The translations under genes were made by a program, and so were the position numbers. Below the pieces are notes generated by a model. The model was not told the origin of the DNA. It was given only the letters and a program-made list of their open reading frames with translations, and searched no databases. A stretch of DNA of 64,000 bases from Altericroceibacterium endophyticum (GTDB taxonomy: Bacteria; Pseudomonadota; Alphaproteobacteria; Sphingomonadales; Sphingomonadaceae): assembly GCF_009827595.1 (NCBI RefSeq), contig NZ_WTYT01000003.1:62001-126000 (forward strand), written 5' to 3'. Of the stretch, positions 46,202 to 54,523 are shown piece by piece (the first letter of the stretch is position 1; every line of letters starts with the position of its first letter).

Positions 46202-48022
46202 TTGCAGCTGTCGGATTTTCAATCCGCCGATAATCTGGTGCGGCTGTTTCTGGACCGCGCAGATGAACTTGGCGACGCTGCTTTTCTAAGCGCGAAAAAA
46301 GAGGGCGTCTGGACCGCGATCAGCTGGACAGAAGCCGCGCGGCAAGTCTGCCTGCTGGCTGAGGCGCTGCGGGATATGGGCCTGCAGGATGGCGACCGGG
46401 TGATGCTGGTTTCGGAAAACCGGCCAGAATGGTGTCTGGCCGATCTGGCCATTATGGCGGCAGGCTGCATCACCACGCCGACCTACACCACCAATACCAG
46501 ACGCGACCATGTGCATATTCTGGACGATTCCGGGGCCCGGGCTGTTATCGTGTCCAATAACAAGCTGGCCCAGCCGCTGATCAGCGCAATGGCGCATGCC
46601 GGGGTGGCGGAGCATCTTATTGGCATCGAAGAACTGCGCGCTGGCCAGAAGGGTGATGTCACCTTCCACCAATGGGGCGATCTGGTTCAAGGCAACATCG
46701 GCATCGCTCGACATGCCACTGAAAGCCGGGTGCAGTCCCTGCGCCGCCGGGACACGGCCTGTATCATCTATACCAGCGGTACGGGCGGAGCGCCGCGCGG
46801 GGTGAAGCAGCATCATGGTGCGATTCTGTGCAATGTTTACGGCGCAGCCAAGGTGCTGGAGCATGATTTTGGTTGGGATAAGGAGCGGTTCCTGTCCTTT
46901 TTGCCTCTCAGCCATTCCTATGAACATACGGCTGGCCAGTTCTTGCCCATCGGGATGGGGGCGGAAATCTGGTATAGTGAAGGTCTGGACAAGCTTTCGG
47001 GCAATATCGAGGAAGCTCAACCCACGCTGATGGTTGTCGTCCCGCGCCTGTTCGAAGTGCTGCGAACCAAAATAATCAAACAGGTCCGTCAGCAGGGCAA
47101 ACTGGCCGAAAGACTGATGGAGATGGCGCTCGATCTCGAAGAACGGCAGACAAACGGCGATGAGAGGCTGAGCGACGGAGTCAAAAACCTAATCCTCAAT
47201 CACACTTTACGTCCAAAGATTCGGGCTAGATTTGGGGGCCGGTTGAAGGCGCTGGTCTCAGGCGGGGCCCCGCTCAACCCTGAGGTCGGGCATTTCTTTC
47301 AGGCACTGGGTATGGTGATGCTGCAGGGCTATGGTCAGACAGAGGCCGCGCCCGTGGTCAGTTGCAATTATCCCAGTGCCGGGATCGATATGAAAACGGT
47401 TGGCCCGCCGCTGGACGGGGTCGAAGTTGCCATTGCAAAAGACGGTGAGATTCTGGTGCGCGGCGAGCTGGTGATGCATGAATATTGGCGCAACCCCAGC
47501 GCAACCGCCGCCTCGCTGCAGGATGGATGGCTGCATACGGGCGATATCGGCCATCTGGATAGCGCCGGACGGATCGTGATTACGGACCGGAAAAAGGACA
47601 TGATCGTCAATGACAAGGGCGACAATATCGCCCCGCAGAAAATCGAAAGCATGCTGACGCTGCAGCCCGAAATCGGGCAGGCGATGGTGCATGGTGAACA
47701 GCGTCCTTATATCGTCGCGCTCATCGTCCCCGATGCGGAATGGATGGCGGAATGGGCCGCCGCGCAGGGCCTGTCAGCGGGTCAGGGCATAGTGCCGAAT
47801 CTGCAAAGCTTGCGTGATAATGAGGCGTTTCGGGCCAGCTTGCGCAAAGCGGTCGACAGAGTGAATGAGGACCTCTCCGTCACCGAAAAAGTACGGCGGA
47901 TCACCTTGGCCGATGACGGTTTCACCATCGAGAACCATGAATTGACGCCCAGCCTGAAGATTCGGCGGCACAAGATCCGCGATCATTATGGTGACCGGCT
48001 GAACGGCCTTTATCGCTCCTGA
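46202..48022 (+). CDS. Long-chain acyl-CoA synthetase / AMP-dependent ligase
   Basis: A 606-residue adenylate-forming enzyme of the long-chain fatty acyl-CoA synthetase type (FAA1/FadD15-like). Motifs are the phosphate-binding loop YTSGTGGAPRGVK, LSHSYEHTAGQFL, YGQTEAAPVVS, DGWLHTGDIG and DRKKDMIVNDKGDNIAP. It would activate fatty acids to acyl-CoA; chain length is not readable. The start is TTG at 46202: nothing upstream in frame begins a sensible protein, and AGAGGA lies about 10 bases before. It stands between the GGT gene and a convergent hypothetical gene. Confidence 0.92.
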   Translation: MQLSDFQSADNLVRLFLDRADELGDAAFLSAKKEGVWTAISWTEAARQVCLLAEALRDMGLQDGDRVMLVSENRPEWCLADLAIMAAGCITTPTYTTNTRRDHVHILDDSGARAVIVSNNKLAQPLISAMAHAGVAEHLIGIEELRAGQKGDVTFHQWGDLVQGNIGIARHATESRVQSLRRRDTACIIYTSGTGGAPRGVKQHHGAILCNVYGAAKVLEHDFGWDKERFLSFLPLSHSYEHTAGQFLPIGMGAEIWYSEGLDKLSGNIEEAQPTLMVVVPRLFEVLRTKIIKQVRQQGKLAERLMEMALDLEERQTNGDERLSDGVKNLILNHTLRPKIRARFGGRLKALVSGGAPLNPEVGHFFQALGMVMLQGYGQTEAAPVVSCNYPSAGIDMKTVGPPLDGVEVAIAKDGEILVRGELVMHEYWRNPSATAASLQDGWLHTGDIGHLDSAGRIVITDRKKDMIVNDKGDNIAPQKIESMLTLQPEIGQAMVHGEQRPYIVALIVPDAEWMAEWAAAQGLSAGQGIVPNLQSLRDNEAFRASLRKAVDRVNEDLSVTEKVRRITLADDGFTIENHELTPSLKIRRHKIRDHYGDRLNGLYRS

Positions 48023-48040
48023 TATCGAGCGAGGCTGCAG

Positions 48041-48574
48041 TCAGGCAGCGTCAAGTTCTTCCGGGTAGAAGCGCGGCTCGGCCTCGGACCATGCCACCGC
48101 TGTCGCGGCAGATTCGCTGAGTGAATGGAGCAGGCCCTTACGGCGATCAGGCGCCATTTGCGGAGCTGCGGCAGCGGCGCAGAAGGCGGATGGAAGCCAG
48201 GGTCGCGCCCGCGCGCCCAGCAGCCGCTCATACAGAAAACGATAGGCGGAAAAGCTCTCCAGCCCGTTTTCGCTCAGATCCTCGACCGAAATGACGATCA
48301 GGCGGGACAGGAATTCTCCGTAATCGGATCGCTCCGTTGCCAGAGGAATCAACGGGCGCAGGTCAGCATAGCGGGCCGGGTCGCTTTGCTCGTCTTCCGA
48401 TTCGGCAAAGGCGGCCAGACGTTCCCACAAGCCGCGGCTCTGCATCCGGCTCGACGCGCGCAAAGCGGCCAGTCGACGCTGAATAAAAAGCTGTTCGCTT
48501 TCTGAAAAACTGGCGAATTCGCGCAATTCCGAAATTGCCAGAGAGTCCATTGGGGCCCGTGCCATTCCTGTCAT
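48041..48574 (-). CDS. Hypothetical protein, conserved-looking
   Basis: I do not recognise this 177-residue protein. It is soluble and helical, acidic in the middle, with features such as LREFASFSESEQLFIQRRLA near the start and SAYRFLYERLLGARARPW. There is no signal peptide and no membrane segment. Candidate starts are ATG at 48574, 48565 and 48550; none has an ideal ribosome site. It lies downstream of thiSG on the same strand, separated by a hairpin, and its end meets the acyl-CoA synthetase gene 18 bases away. Confidence 0.6.
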   Translation of the reverse strand: MTGMARAPMDSLAISELREFASFSESEQLFIQRRLAALRASSRMQSRGLWERLAAFAESEDEQSDPARYADLRPLIPLATERSDYGEFLSRLIVISVEDLSENGLESFSAYRFLYERLLGARARPWLPSAFCAAAAAPQMAPDRRKGLLHSLSESAATAVAWSEAEPRFYPEELDAA

Positions 48575-48626
48575 CCCGTTTCGATTACAGGACGCTTATC
48601 GGTCATTCAGGTTAGCATTGGGTAAA

Positions 48627-48655
48627 GGCCTGCCTGGCTGATATGCAGACAGGCC
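48627..48655 (-). terminator. Probable terminator after thiSG
   Basis: GGCCTGCCTG at 48627-48636 pairs with CAGACAGGCC at 48646-48655 with one mismatch and a 9-base loop. On the minus strand TTTA follows. It lies 7 bases after the thiSG stop. Confidence 0.65.
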
Positions 48656-48662
48656 CGATTTG

Positions 48663-49661
48663 TCAGATCAATCCGGCCAGCGGGCTGGAGGGATCGGCAT
48701 ATTTGCGCGTTCCCATACGTCCGGCGAGATAGGCATTGCGGCCCGCTTGGACGGCCAGCTTCATCGCATGTGCCATGCGAATCGGGTCCTTTGCCTCAGC
48801 AATGGCCGTGTTCATCAGCACACCGTCACAGCCCAGCTCCATCGCCACGGCTGCCTCGCTCGCCGTGCCGACCCCGGCATCAACCAGCACCGGCACATTG
48901 GCACCCTCCACGATCAGGCGAATGGTGACCTTGTTCTGAATACCAAGCCCCGAACCGATCGGCGCGCCCAGCGGCATCACCGCGACCGCGCCGGCTTCTT
49001 CCAGCTGTTTCGCGGCAATCGGATCATCGACGCAATAGACCATCGGCTTAAAACCTTCACTGGCCAGCACTTCCGTCGCTTTCAGCGTTTCACGCATATC
49101 GGGATAGAGCGTGCGCGCTTCGCCCAGCACTTCCAGCTTCACCAGATCCCAGCCACCGGCTTCGCGGGCCAGACGCAAAGTGCGGATCGCGTCATCGGCC
49201 GTGAAGCAGCCGGCCGTGTTGGGCAGATAGGTGATTTTCTTGGGGTCGATATAATCGGTCAGCATCGGGGCCTTGGGATCGGATACATTCACCCGGCGCA
49301 CGGCCACGGTGACGATATCCGCTCCGCTGGCCTCGACCGCAGCTGCGTTTTGTTCGAAATCCTTATATTTCCCGGTGCCGACAATCAGGCGAGAGCGAAA
49401 ACGCCGTCCTGCCACTTCCCAGCTATCGTCTGACGCGGCGGGTACATCCCCCTGCCCGCCGCCGACAAAGTGAACGATTTCAAGGTTGTCGCCGTCCGCC
49501 AGCGCGGCGGCTTCCAGTGTCGAGCGCGGCACAACCACACCATTATGTTCCACCGCCACTTTCTCTGGCGTCAGGTCCAGCTCGCGCACCAGGGCGGCAA
49601 TGGTGGGGGCTTCACTCCGGCGGGTTTCGCCGTTCACGGTCAATGTGTGGATTGCAGTCAT
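48663..49661 (-). CDS. thiSG: ThiS-ThiG fusion: sulfur carrier plus thiazole synthase
   Basis: A 332-residue fused protein. Residues 1 to about 68 are a ThiS-like sulfur carrier ending in FVGGG, whose terminal Gly-Gly would carry the sulfur; since it continues into ThiG after QGDVPAA, a free C-terminus would have to be made by processing, or the fusion must work differently. The rest is thiazole synthase ThiG ([11 protein letters not shown], the Schiff-base lysine within [44 protein letters not shown]). Such fusions are found in alphaproteobacteria. No other thi gene lies next to it. Confidence 0.93.
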   Translation of the reverse strand: MTAIHTLTVNGETRRSEAPTIAALVRELDLTPEKVAVEHNGVVVPRSTLEAAALADGDNLEIVHFVGGGQGDVPAASDDSWEVAGRRFRSRLIVGTGKYKDFEQNAAAVEASGADIVTVAVRRVNVSDPKAPMLTDYIDPKKITYLPNTAGCFTADDAIRTLRLAREAGGWDLVKLEVLGEARTLYPDMRETLKATEVLASEGFKPMVYCVDDPIAAKQLEEAGAVAVMPLGAPIGSGLGIQNKVTIRLIVEGANVPVLVDAGVGTASEAAVAMELGCDGVLMNTAIAEAKDPIRMAHAMKLAVQAGRNAYLAGRMGTRKYADPSSPLAGLI

Positions 49662-49680
49662 GCAAGCGAGATAGCGTGTC

Positions 49681-50052
49681 TTATCCGTGGCGCAAGTTAG
49701 ACAGATGACCCCATGCCACCAAAGCCACTCCGATAACGGTCATCACGGCCTCTTCCACACCATGACCAACCACCAGCGCACCGCCCATAAAGAGCAGGCC
49801 CGCAGTGGCGATAAGCAGAGGTCCCGGGCGCCGATGGCGGACCATGCCAATGCCGATCGCAAGACCGGCAATCACCGCCGCCATGGCCAGCCCAAAGCGG
49901 TGAATCGACGGGTCCATCAAGACACCGCCGCCCAGGCCAAGCACCGCGACCAGCACAACGCCAAGCACACAATGCACAGCACACAGGCCCGAAAGCCACA
50001 TGCCAGCCCGGTCGAGACAGGTGCGCAAGGATGAAGGATGTGGGGCGCTCAT
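49681..50052 (-). CDS. MerC-domain membrane protein
   Basis: A small membrane protein of 123 residues with four hydrophobic segments and the cysteine pair LCAVHC near the start, which matches the MerC domain. MerC itself transports mercuric ions, but stand-alone members in alphaproteobacteria are often next to zinc-uptake genes and their metal is uncertain. No merA, merR or merP is nearby, so mercury resistance is not indicated. The start at 50052 has no clear ribosome site. The gene faces away from ctaA, with two palindromes in the gap. Confidence 0.8.
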   Translation of the reverse strand: MSAPHPSSLRTCLDRAGMWLSGLCAVHCVLGVVLVAVLGLGGGVLMDPSIHRFGLAMAAVIAGLAIGIGMVRHRRPGPLLIATAGLLFMGGALVVGHGVEEAVMTVIGVALVAWGHLSNLRHG

Positions 50053-50064
50053 GCAGCGTCATTT

Positions 50065-50076
50065 ATGTGACAACAT
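50065..50076 (-). promoter_or_regulatory. Possible metal-regulator site before merC-like gene
   Basis: ATGTGACAACAT is a short dyad (ATGT/ACAT) within a -35-like TTGTCA (minus, 50083-50088) and -10-like TAAATG promoter, 12 bases from the MerC-like start. Its form slightly resembles Zur-type operators. The evidence is weak. Confidence 0.35.
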
Positions 50077-50084
50077 ATCATTTG

Positions 50085-50101
50085 ACAAGAGAGTCTCTTG
50101 T
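50085..50101. promoter_or_regulatory. 17-bp perfect palindrome upstream of ctaA
   Basis: ACAAGAGA-G-TCTCTTGT is perfectly symmetric with 8-base arms. It overlaps a TTGACA (-35-like) at 50082-50087 and lies 40 bases before the ctaA start. It could be an operator for ctaA or the divergent MerC-like gene. The binding protein is unknown. Confidence 0.55.
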
Positions 50102-50141
50102 TCCTCTTGAGATTTTTTGTCTCCGGGGGCAGGGCAGGCGC

Positions 50142-51221
50142 ATGAGCAAGACGGTTATTCATCGCGGCGCAGCTGCGGATCAGGTGCCGGGCCAATTGTC
50201 AGCTTTGCGCCCTCTCGCCCTCTCTCGCTGGTTATTCATTGTGGCAGCGCTGGTGGCCATGATGGTGGCCGTGGGGGGCATTACCCGGCTGACCGAAAGC
50301 GGGTTGTCGATCACCGAATGGAAACCGGTCACCGGTGCCCTGCCCCCCTTGTCGGAGGCGCAATGGCAGGCCGAATTCGCCGGCTATCAGCAGATTGGCG
50401 AATATCAGCAGATCAACGGTCCGGCCGGGATGACGCTGAGTGATTACAAGTTCATCTATTTCTGGGAATGGTTCCACCGCTTGCTGGGCCGCGTGATTGG
50501 TCTGGCCTTTGCCTTGCCGCTGATCTGGTTCTGGGCGAAAAAAGCCATCCCGCCGGGCTACAAACCGCGTCTGGTCGCCTTGCTGGCACTCGGCGGACTG
50601 CAAGGCGTCTTTGGCTGGTATATGGTGCGCTCGGGTCTTTCGACCAGCATGACCGATGTGAGCCATTTCTGGCTCTCCATCCATTTGCTCACCGCGCTCT
50701 TTACGCTGGCCGGGCTGGTCTGGACGTCGCTCGACCTTCGGCTGCTCGCACGCGATCCCTCGGCGCGCCCCGCGCGCTTGCGGCCGCTGGCAGTAATCGC
50801 CGGCGTCATCCTTTTCATTCAGTTGATGTTGGGCGCATGGGTCGCGGGTCTGAATGCGGGGCTGGCTTCCGACACATGGCCGCTGATGCAGGGACGTATT
50901 TTTCCGGAGGTGAATTGGTCGAACGGCGCCTTTTGGGCCTTCACCCATGATCCGTTTTTGCTGCATTTCGTCCATCGCTGGTGGGCCTGGGTGGTTGTGG
51001 CGGTGCTGATTGTGCTGGCGCGTTATGCCAAACGGCAGGGCCATCGCCTGTCCTCCATTGCGGTGCATAGCGCCTTCGGCACCCAGATCCTGCTGGGCAT
51101 TCTGACCGTGCTGACCGGCGTGATGTTGTGGATCGCCGTACTGCATCAATTGGTTGGGGCTCTGCTGGTGGTGGCGACCGTCTGGGCCGCGCATGTCATC
51201 GGCCGCCGACCGGGCATCTAG
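50142..51221 (+). CDS. ctaA: Heme A synthase (COX15/CtaA)
   Basis: CtaA oxidises heme O to heme A for cytochrome oxidases. The 359-residue protein has about eight hydrophobic segments and the type 2 (COX15-like) motifs: GGITRLTESGLSITEWKPVTG, the heme-binding histidine in WEWFHRLLGR, and LHFVHRWWAWVVV for the second pair. The start is ATG 50142; the open frame continues further upstream but is antisense to the MerC-like gene. It stands apart from the quinol oxidase operon at 56 kb. The cutA gene follows after 7 bases. Confidence 0.95.
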   Translation: MSKTVIHRGAAADQVPGQLSALRPLALSRWLFIVAALVAMMVAVGGITRLTESGLSITEWKPVTGALPPLSEAQWQAEFAGYQQIGEYQQINGPAGMTLSDYKFIYFWEWFHRLLGRVIGLAFALPLIWFWAKKAIPPGYKPRLVALLALGGLQGVFGWYMVRSGLSTSMTDVSHFWLSIHLLTALFTLAGLVWTSLDLRLLARDPSARPARLRPLAVIAGVILFIQLMLGAWVAGLNAGLASDTWPLMQGRIFPEVNWSNGAFWAFTHDPFLLHFVHRWWAWVVVAVLIVLARYAKRQGHRLSSIAVHSAFGTQILLGILTVLTGVMLWIAVLHQLVGALLVVATVWAAHVIGRRPGI

Positions 51222-51228
51222 GGCAGAC

Positions 51229-51570
51229 ATGGCGGACATCTCCCCTCCCGCAGCCTTGATCTGGTGCCCTTTCGAAAATGCACAGGATGCGCGTCAGGCG
51301 GCGCGTATTCTGTTATCCGAAGGGTTGGTCGCCTGCGCCAATATCATGCCCGACATGCAATCGCTCTATATCTGGGAAGGCGAACAGGGCGAGGCACAGG
51401 AATGCGGCGCGCTGTTCAAGACCGCACCGGCCAGCCTGATTACTGCCATTGCGCGGCTTGAAGAGATTCATCCCTATGACACACCCGCCATTATTGGCTG
51501 GAATGCAGACGAAACCACACCCGCGACGCGCAGCTGGCTGGCCAATCCGCTGGGCTCATCCGCCGGCTGA
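51229..51570 (+). CDS. cutA: CutA-like divalent cation tolerance protein
   Basis: A 113-residue protein of the CutA1 family, trimeric and linked to copper tolerance in E. coli, although its real role is debated. Visible signatures are ALIWCPFENAQDARQAAR, the family line LVACANIMPDMQSLYIWEGE and IHPYDTPAIIGW near the C-terminus. The start at 51229 (after GGGCAGAC) is 7 bases from the ctaA stop, so co-transcription is likely. The frame is also open further upstream inside ctaA, but the ATG chosen gives the correct length. Confidence 0.9.
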   Translation: MADISPPAALIWCPFENAQDARQAARILLSEGLVACANIMPDMQSLYIWEGEQGEAQECGALFKTAPASLITAIARLEEIHPYDTPAIIGWNADETTPATRSWLANPLGSSAG

Positions 51571-51731
51571 GCAGCCCCGCTTACAACAAGAGGTATTATT
51601 TTACCTTCCGCGTAAAGCCCGGATTTGCTTGACTTGCGCGTGATCTCAGCGCAAATGGCGGCCGCTTCGACCGAAAGGATCACCGATTCTTCCCGGCGAA
51701 ATTGAAATACGAAACTAAGGATTGAACAGCC

Positions 51732-52211
51732 ATGAAGGCGCTCAGCACAACCACCCGGTCGATCAAACCGGCCGAGGTGGAAAAGAAATGGCACCTGATT
51801 GACGCCGAAGGCCTCGTTGTTGGCCGTGTCGCTTCGATCATCGCCAATATACTGCGCGGCAAGACCAAGCCGAGCTTCACCCCGCATGTCGATTGCGGCG
51901 ATCACGTCATCGTGATCAATGCCGACAAGGTGTCGTTCACTGGCAAGAAGCGCAATGAAAAGGTCTATTACAAGCACACCGGCTATGCTGGCGGCATCAA
52001 GGAAGTGACTGCCGACAAGGTGCTCGACGGTCGTTTCCCCGAGCGCGTGCTTGAAAAGGCTGTGGAACGCATGGTTCCGCGCGGCCCGCTTGGCCGTCAG
52101 CAGATGAAGGCCCTGCACCTGTTTGCTGGCACCGAGCATCCCCATGAAGCTCAGAAGCCTGAAGTGCTCGACATCGCTTCGATGAACCGCAAGAACAAGG
52201 CGACCGCGTAA
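51732..52211 (+). CDS. rplM: 50S ribosomal protein L13
   Basis: L13, 159 residues, with the signatures [38 protein letters not shown] and [24 protein letters not shown]. It binds 23S rRNA early in large-subunit assembly. A TTGACT (-35-like) box lies about 100 bases before the start, and AAGGATTGA before the ATG serves as ribosome site. The stop overlaps the rpsI start by one base (TAATG), the standard rplM-rpsI operon. Confidence 0.98.
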   Translation: MKALSTTTRSIKPAEVEKKWHLIDAEGLVVGRVASIIANILRGKTKPSFTPHVDCGDHVIVINADKVSFTGKKRNEKVYYKHTGYAGGIKEVTADKVLDGRFPERVLEKAVERMVPRGPLGRQQMKALHLFAGTEHPHEAQKPEVLDIASMNRKNKATA

Positions 52212-52741
52212 TGGCCGACGAAAATAACACCGTTTCCGATCTTGCCGATCTGAAGAACATCGCTGGCGATGCTCCTGCGGCTGACGAAGTTTCCGGCGAA
52301 ACCGTTGCTCCTGCTGCTCCTACCGCGCCGCTGCGCGAACAGGAACTGGATGCACAGGGCCGCGCCTATGCCACTGGCCGCCGTAAGGATGCCAGTGCCC
52401 GCGTGTGGCTGAAGCCCGGCACCGGCAAAGTGACTGTGAATGGCCGTGACCAGGAAGTGTATTTCGCACGTCCGACACTGCGCCTGATCATCAACCAGCC
52501 CTTCGAAATCACCGAACGGGTTGGCCAGTATGACGTGGTCTGCACCGTGACCGGTGGTGGTCTTTCGGGCCAGGCCGGTGCGGTAAAGCATGGCATCAGC
52601 CAGGCACTCAGCAAATTTGAGCCGGTCCTTCGCTCCACTGTGAAGACCGCTGGCTTCCTGACGCGTGACAGCCGTGTCGTTGAACGTAAGAAATATGGCC
52701 GTGCGAAAGCACGTCGTAGCTTCCAGTTCTCGAAGCGCTGA
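52211..52741 (+). CDS. rpsI: 30S ribosomal protein S9
   Basis: S9 of 176 residues. The first 45 are an acidic, Ala-rich extension common in sphingomonads; the S9 domain follows, with [38 protein letters not shown] and the basic end FSKR, whose arginine contacts P-site tRNA. It is co-transcribed with rplM and followed 25 bases later by a strong terminator. Confidence 0.98.
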   Translation: MADENNTVSDLADLKNIAGDAPAADEVSGETVAPAAPTAPLREQELDAQGRAYATGRRKDASARVWLKPGTGKVTVNGRDQEVYFARPTLRLIINQPFEITERVGQYDVVCTVTGGGLSGQAGAVKHGISQALSKFEPVLRSTVKTAGFLTRDSRVVERKKYGRAKARRSFQFSKR

Positions 52742-52765
52742 TCTCACGATCACTTGCGAATATGG

Positions 52766-52793
52766 AAAAGGCGGCCTGCGGGCCGCCTTTTTT
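52766..52793 (+). terminator. Rho-independent terminator of rplM-rpsI
   Basis: AAAAGGCGGCC pairs with GGCCGCCTTTT around a 4-base loop, followed by further T. It lies 24 bases after the rpsI stop. Confidence 0.95.
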
Positions 52794-52830
52794 GTGTCTG
52801 CTATACATATCAGGCTGGTGATCAGACTTA

Positions 52831-52865
52831 CTGGCAATCATCCTCAAGCAGAGGAAAATTGCCAG
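52831..52865. other. Two-part hairpin downstream of manC
   Basis: CTGGCAAT (52831-52838) pairs with ATTGCCAG (52858-52865); inside, TCCTC (52841-52845) pairs with GAGGA (52851-52855), separated by a small internal loop. It lies 30 bases after the manC stop and may protect or end that transcript; no T-run follows. Confidence 0.55.
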
Positions 52866-52895
52866 CCGGCGCTGCGTTAGCCGAATTACTGCTGA

Positions 52896-54335
52896 TCAAT
52901 TGCGACCGAAATCGTCTTGTAACCGAACAATATCGTCCTCACCCAGATAGGCCCCGGTTTGAATTTCGATCAATTCGAGATCGATCTTGCCCGGGTTATT
53001 AAGCCTGTGTGTCGCGCCGATGGGGATATAGACTGATTCATTCTCGCTCAGCAGCTTCACCGTGTCATCCACCGTCACTTCAGCCGATCCGCGTACGATG
53101 ATCCAGTGTTCAGCCCGGTGATGATGTTTTTGCAGCGAAAGCTGCTTGCCCGGCTTCACGAAAATACGCTTGGCCTGAAAACGCTCCCCCTTCACGATGG
53201 AAGTGTACCCACCCCATGGCCGGTAAATAGTCGGATGTTCGCGGGCCAGAGCCTCGGTCTCGCGGTCTGCCTTCAGCTGTTTGACGATTTGCCCGACATT
53301 CTGGCTGCTCTTGAGTGAGCCCACGTAAACTGCATCTTCGCTGACGATCACGGCCTTATCCTGCACATCCTGCAAGGCCACATGCATATCGCGCGAAATA
53401 ACCAGCGAATTGCTGCTGTTCAGCACGGTAGCGTTGCCGGATATGACATTGCCATCCGCATCCTTTTCACCATCCTTCCAGATGGCGTCCCAGCTGCCCA
53501 GATCGGACCAGGCAAAGGAGGAGGCAACGACCGCCGCCGCCGATGTTTTTTCCATCACGGCATAATCGATCGAGATATCAGGACATTGGGCAAAGATATC
53601 CGCATCCAGCCGCGTGAAATCGAGTGCAGGGTCATTCTGCACCTGCTCAAACGCATGACGCGCATGTTTGATCACATCCGGCGCGTGTTGCTCCAATTCG
53701 GCAATCAGAGGTGTCACGGGGAACATGAACATGCCTGAATTCCACGTGAAACGACCAGTCTCGATCATTTTCTGCGCATTTTCACGGTCGGGCTTTTCGA
53801 CAAAGCGAACGACAGCCGCAGCACCGCCGGGAAGCTCGTCCCCAGCTTCGACATAGCCATAGCCCGTGGCGGGTTCGCTCGGTTCAATACCAAAGGCCAC
53901 CAGCTTGCCCTCCCGCGCTGTCGCAGCGGCACGGTCGATACAGGCGTAGAATGTCTCATCTGCCTCAATCTCGTGGTCAGATGCGAGCACCTGCATCACC
54001 GCGTCGGGCCCAAAACGTTCCTTGATCAAGACAGCGGCCGCCGCGATCGCCGGTGCCGTGTTACGCGCCACTGGCTCGAGCAGGATGGAGGATAGCGCGA
54101 TATCCAGTTCCCGTGCCTGTTCAGCCACCAGGAAGCGGAAATCCTCATTGGTGAGAATGATCGGCGCCGTATAGCGCGAGCTGTCCTGCACGCGCTGCAG
54201 CGCCTTCTGGAACAGAGTTTCATCCTCCAGAAAGCGGATGAACTGCTTGGGCGCACTGGAACGGGATAAGGGCCACAGCCTGGTGCCCTTGCCGCCCGCC
54301 ATAATGACCGGGACGATTTTGTCCGACACGTACAT
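52896..54335 (-). CDS. manC: Mannose-1-phosphate guanylyltransferase / mannose-6-phosphate isomerase
   Basis: A 479-residue bifunctional enzyme (type II phosphomannose isomerase / GDP-mannose pyrophosphorylase). The N-terminal nucleotidyltransferase has VPVIMAGGKGTRLWPLSR, APKQFI and VEKPDRENA; the C-terminal cupin domain (about residues 365-475) carries the isomerase activity with YRPWGGY, KPGKQLSLQKHHHRAEHW. It produces GDP-mannose for polysaccharide or glycan synthesis. No other sugar gene lies next to it, but UDP-glucose dehydrogenase at 62.7 kb suggests that surface polysaccharide genes are near. A hairpin precedes it, ending the MFS gene transcript. Confidence 0.95.
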   Translation of the reverse strand: MYVSDKIVPVIMAGGKGTRLWPLSRSSAPKQFIRFLEDETLFQKALQRVQDSSRYTAPIILTNEDFRFLVAEQARELDIALSSILLEPVARNTAPAIAAAAVLIKERFGPDAVMQVLASDHEIEADETFYACIDRAAATAREGKLVAFGIEPSEPATGYGYVEAGDELPGGAAAVVRFVEKPDRENAQKMIETGRFTWNSGMFMFPVTPLIAELEQHAPDVIKHARHAFEQVQNDPALDFTRLDADIFAQCPDISIDYAVMEKTSAAAVVASSFAWSDLGSWDAIWKDGEKDADGNVISGNATVLNSSNSLVISRDMHVALQDVQDKAVIVSEDAVYVGSLKSSQNVGQIVKQLKADRETEALAREHPTIYRPWGGYTSIVKGERFQAKRIFVKPGKQLSLQKHHHRAEHWIIVRGSAEVTVDDTVKLLSENESVYIPIGATHRLNNPGKIDLELIEIQTGAYLGEDDIVRLQDDFGRN

Positions 54336-54450
54336 TCCCCCTCAGGATCTTACATTCAACAGGGGTATACGTTGCCCTAGGGCGATCCCCTATTCCAGAG
54401 CAAATGTGCTGCAATGCAAAAAGAAGCATTTTTAAGGCCGGTTGCCATAG

Positions 54451-54487
54451 AAAACCCCCGCGGCAGGGGGGCTGCCACGGGGGTTAC
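54451..54487 (-). terminator. Terminator between MFS transporter and manC
   Basis: On the minus strand AACCCCCGTGGCAG pairs with CTGCCGCGGGGGTT (one G-U pair) around six C and is followed by TTTTC. It ends the MFS transporter transcript before manC. Confidence 0.88.
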
Positions 54488-54523
54488 GCCGATTGCGAGT
54501 GCAACCGATGTTCTGTCAGGCGA

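Noticed and set aside
49681-50052. Mercury resistance locus
   Set aside because: Only a MerC-like membrane protein is present; no merR, merT, merP or merA is nearby.
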